64,000 nucleotides of DNA from Halocafeteria seosinensis (taxonomy: Eukaryota; Sar; Bigyra; Bicosoecida), in assembly GCA_001687465.1 (NCBI GenBank), contig LVLI01000035.1, forward strand, positions 62,001 through 126,000, given 5' to 3'. This document shows positions 61,685 to 64,000 of the stretch, piece after piece. The notes under the pieces are model-generated. The model had not been told where the DNA came from, searched no databases, and saw only the letters and a list, made by a program, of their open reading frames with translations. The position numbers and the translations under genes are program-made. Every line of letters begins with the position of its first letter. Within the stretch, counting starts at the first letter, position 1.

Positions 61685-63157
61685 TCTGCATTGTTGCGTC
61701 CTAAGGTTCAAGCCATGCCTGGAATACGCAGAACCAGATTCTGCACACCTTGAGTTACATCGACAGTAGTTGGAGAACTCGATTCTTTATGAATGTCGAC
61801 AAGTACACATGCATATGAATACAACAGTATCTGTATCGAAAAGTCTGTAATTTTTCTTGTAATAGAGTCTTACTTTAAATGGCATCCTTAACTCGTTGTC
61901 TAGCTTTAGCTGGGCAATTGTATGGAATGTGCGGCAACGAGGCCAACTTCCCCGTAGGAGAGTAGCAGGGTCATGTACCGCAGAAGAGCACTTCCGAATG
62001 ATTATTATTTGGGTAGCAGAGTGACACATCAAGTGAGTAGCGCGTGTCATATGTTAGGGTGTACTGGACACAGTAACTAACTGTGCTACAAACAGCCGCT
62101 GTACAAAATCACAGGCGAGGAGTCACTACGTTCCCGTAGGAGACTTCGTGTACTGTACATTGAATATGGGCTAATATAACTACGCCGTCATGGATATCGT
62201 GCCAGTATTGCAACTCAACTGGTATAATGCTCTGCTTCATCAAAGATACCACGGATCTCTCCTGCACCTTGCAGTCCTGGCCACATACGTCGAAAATCAC
62301 ATTTCGTAAGAAGGAGATCCGTGTACTGCATGTCATAGTATAGTGACGAACATCCTCTTCCGAATAGGTAAGGCTTTGCTTCGCCGCACACTCTTCAATG
62401 CAACAGAACAGCGCAGATCGCTCAGCCCATCACTCTTGCGGTTGGGAATCCTGAGCAGCTCAAATCCTTTTTATGTTTCATATACTTGCTGTCGTACCGA
62501 TATGTAATCATCTTCGTTAATTGGCGGAAACTTCTCATTGCAAAGACACCCCGTTGAATCCTACCTGGTAGGAATCCATGGCTTCATTTCCTTTACGTGG
62601 GGAATGAAGTGCTCGTGAGGTATGCGTGCTTACTGACTGCATCGTTTTTGAGTCCCGCAGTATTACCTGTCTCTGTATTGCACAAGGCACGTTGCGTATG
62701 GGAGTGACACACTCTCAGAGTGTTCGCGTTAAGTAGACGATAGTGGTGGTAATTCCCGGATTGAAGTGAGGGGGACTCCAGCCCAGGGCGGGAGCCGGCC
62801 CGGAGGGTCGGAAACGTTTCGACAGAGAAGAAAAACTGTCACTCTACCAGTGACTCTGGCAGTGGGGAGAAACTGCCAGCGTAGCACACTAATACATTTA
62901 CAAAGTGTTGATAAGCAGATACACATTCCATCTCAAAGCAAAACCCTGTACACACATTTTTGTTATTGGAGTGAAACCAAGGAAAGAAGGTGTGTGTCCG
63001 GGAGATTGTGCCTTGTCTTTTGTGTCCCTTCTGTGCTGGGCGCTGTCCCTTTTTCCTCCTCTATGTACGACACTAGAGCCTTCTTTCTGTACTATGGAGC
63101 TGGTTTCCCTCATAAACGCATTTTGGTATCTTCTGTTGACCGCAGAGAGTAATAACC
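61685..63157. other. intergenic region before the LRR gene
   Basis: These 1.5 kb carry the 3' UTR of the giant gene and the promoter of the LRR gene. A minus-strand frame (62109-62336, about 75 codons) and another (61787-62050) have no recognisable family and look like chance. A diverged direct repeat of about 30 bp occurs near 62131 and 62303. A GC-rich island (about 62770-62815) precedes two adjacent hairpins at 62838-62879. Confidence 0.45.
62838..62879. repeat. two tandem inverted repeats (hairpins)
   Basis: GTCACT-ctacc-AGTGAC (62838-62854) is followed after one base by CTGGCAGT-ggggagaa-ACTGCCAG (62856-62879). Both stems are perfect. They lie about 280 bp upstream of the LRR start codon and could be a 5' UTR element, a small RNA or the edge of a mobile element. 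Confidence 0.55.
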
Positions 63158-64000
63158 ATGAAGGGCTCCCACTCGCTCTTCCTGTGTGGGCTAGTCAACG
63201 TGACGCTGCTGCTCCTGGCCACAACTAGCGCGGAAGCCTCCGACTGCTGCCAAATTTCAGGCGGTACACTTGTTAGCTGCGAAGATTGTGAACCTGGTGT
63301 ATTGTAAGGATATATGTATGATAGTTGCTCATGCTATTAGTGTACTAAGCAAAGATGCATTGCAGGAAGCTCAATAATCTGGGCATCACTTCAATCACTG
63401 ATGGGGCGTTCTCGCACCCCAGCAACTTGGACCTAACACAGCTGTGAGTCTGCAGGACAATATATGGATTTATGGCCATGTTTGGATGATGTCGTAACTA
63501 CAGGCAATTGAACGATAACTCTTTGACAGAGTTAAGAAAGGAGATGCTTGAGGGACTAGGCAACCTTGTTCGTCTGTAAGGCACATACGTTTGGCGTGCA
63601 TCATGCTTGATTTGCTTTAAATAAGTTGGGATATGGGTGGTTCCACAGCTTTGTCAACCGGAATCAAATTTCAAGTATTGATGTCGACGTGTTAGACATG
63701 ACTCCGAAGCTAGCGAGATTTGAAATGGAGTTTAATGAGCTAACCTCGGTACCTGCTGAATTCCTGAAAAGGAATGTTGTGAATGCATTGACCTATATGT
63801 AAGTTCTATGCATGTTTGTAGAGTCTCCAACACAGGGTTTTCGGAGAATCTACGCTTTTGTTATACGTACTACAGTCGTTTCGATAACAACAAAATTGGA
63901 GAGCTAGACCCTCACTTCTTTGAAATTGGGGAGAATGACAAGTTCTTGACCCTGTAAGTCCTCGCTTGCAAGAGTTCACATCACATTCCTGTAAGATACT
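63158..64000 (+). CDS. secreted leucine-rich-repeat protein, 3'-truncated by window end
   Basis: Exons seen: 63158-63303, 63366-63443, 63504-63575, 63649-63798 and 63876-63953; the gene runs on past the window. A signal peptide is clear (MKGSHSLFLCGLVNVTLLLL, then ATTSAEA), followed by a Cys-bearing cap (DCCQISGGTLVSCEDC). Each internal exon carries one LRR of 24-26 residues, or two in the 150-nt exon. Examples: NNLGITSITDGAFSHPSNL, LNDNSLTELRKEMLEGLGNL and FNELTSVPAEFLKRNV. Every junction falls at the same phase (after two bases, usually within the Leu codon closing the repeat), so exons equal repeat units. LRR ectodomains of this kind bind proteins in adhesion or recognition. Whether a membrane anchor or kinase follows lies outside the window. 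Confidence 0.85.

Noticed and set aside
62109-62336. 75-codon minus-strand open frame as a gene
   Set aside because: No recognisable domain and weak splice options; the apparent internal repeat reflects a diverged 30-bp DNA repeat.

Overview
This is nuclear DNA from a unicellular eukaryote. Nearly every gene is split by short GT-AG introns, mostly 61-83 nt with GTAAGT or GTACGT donors. Three perfect CCCTAA telomere-type units lie inside the window. The proteins are typical eukaryotic families: NOC1/CEBPZ, USP36-type deubiquitinase, PI-PLC, SEC14-GOLD, RPB9, AMACR. A Jouberin (AHI1) homologue implies an ancestor with a cilium, which argues against red algae and fungi. A flagellated protist such as a stramenopile fits, but I cannot fix the taxon from sequence alone. 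All exon coordinates were read by hand from splice motifs, reading phase and family conservation.

Layout: 5'-truncated NOC1/CEBPZ ribosome-biogenesis factor (+, 3-2645). A 1.9 kb gap holding microsatellites, a telomeric tract, a probable reverse-transcriptase tail and a duplicated 130 bp module (2646-4564). USP36-like deubiquitinase (-, 4565-7607). Jouberin (+, 8522-12034). Phosphoinositide PLC (-, 12118-15459) and SEC14-GOLD lipid-transfer protein (-, 15812-17887). A 1.9 kb stretch with no gene I can support. Prolyl 4-hydroxylase (+, 19805-21030). Secreted or membrane PhoD-like phosphatase (-, 21128-24189). RPB9 (+, 24709-25209). AMACR/CaiB-type CoA racemase (-, 25439-27145), divergent over about 76 bp from an alpha/beta hydrolase (+, 27222-28167). 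A secreted double laminin-G protein (-, 28183-30361), divergent from a giant gene (+, about 31008-61684). A final 1.5 kb gap leads to a secreted leucine-rich-repeat protein cut by the window end (+, 63158 onward).

The main feature is the giant gene: about 10,200 residues, almost all in one uninterrupted exon of 30.4 kb in an otherwise intron-rich region. It encodes a huge extracellular array: one cadherin-like repeat, dozens of IPT/TIG domains, two blocks of about 80-residue beta modules, and a GCC2/GCC3 cysteine-rich stalk. About ten membrane segments follow, then a cytoplasmic tail with a CxxC/CxxxCxxC cysteine pattern and a coiled coil. The neighbouring laminin-G gene on the opposite strand stops abruptly at the start of the same type of cadherin-like repeat that opens the giant protein. 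The pair may therefore be parts of one ancestral surface protein separated by a local inversion, or a co-regulated pair.

The housekeeping genes are tightly packed, with convergent ends 15-230 bp apart and shared divergent promoters. PLC and SEC14-GOLD sit together and both act on phosphoinositides. Other neighbours show no obvious shared pathway.
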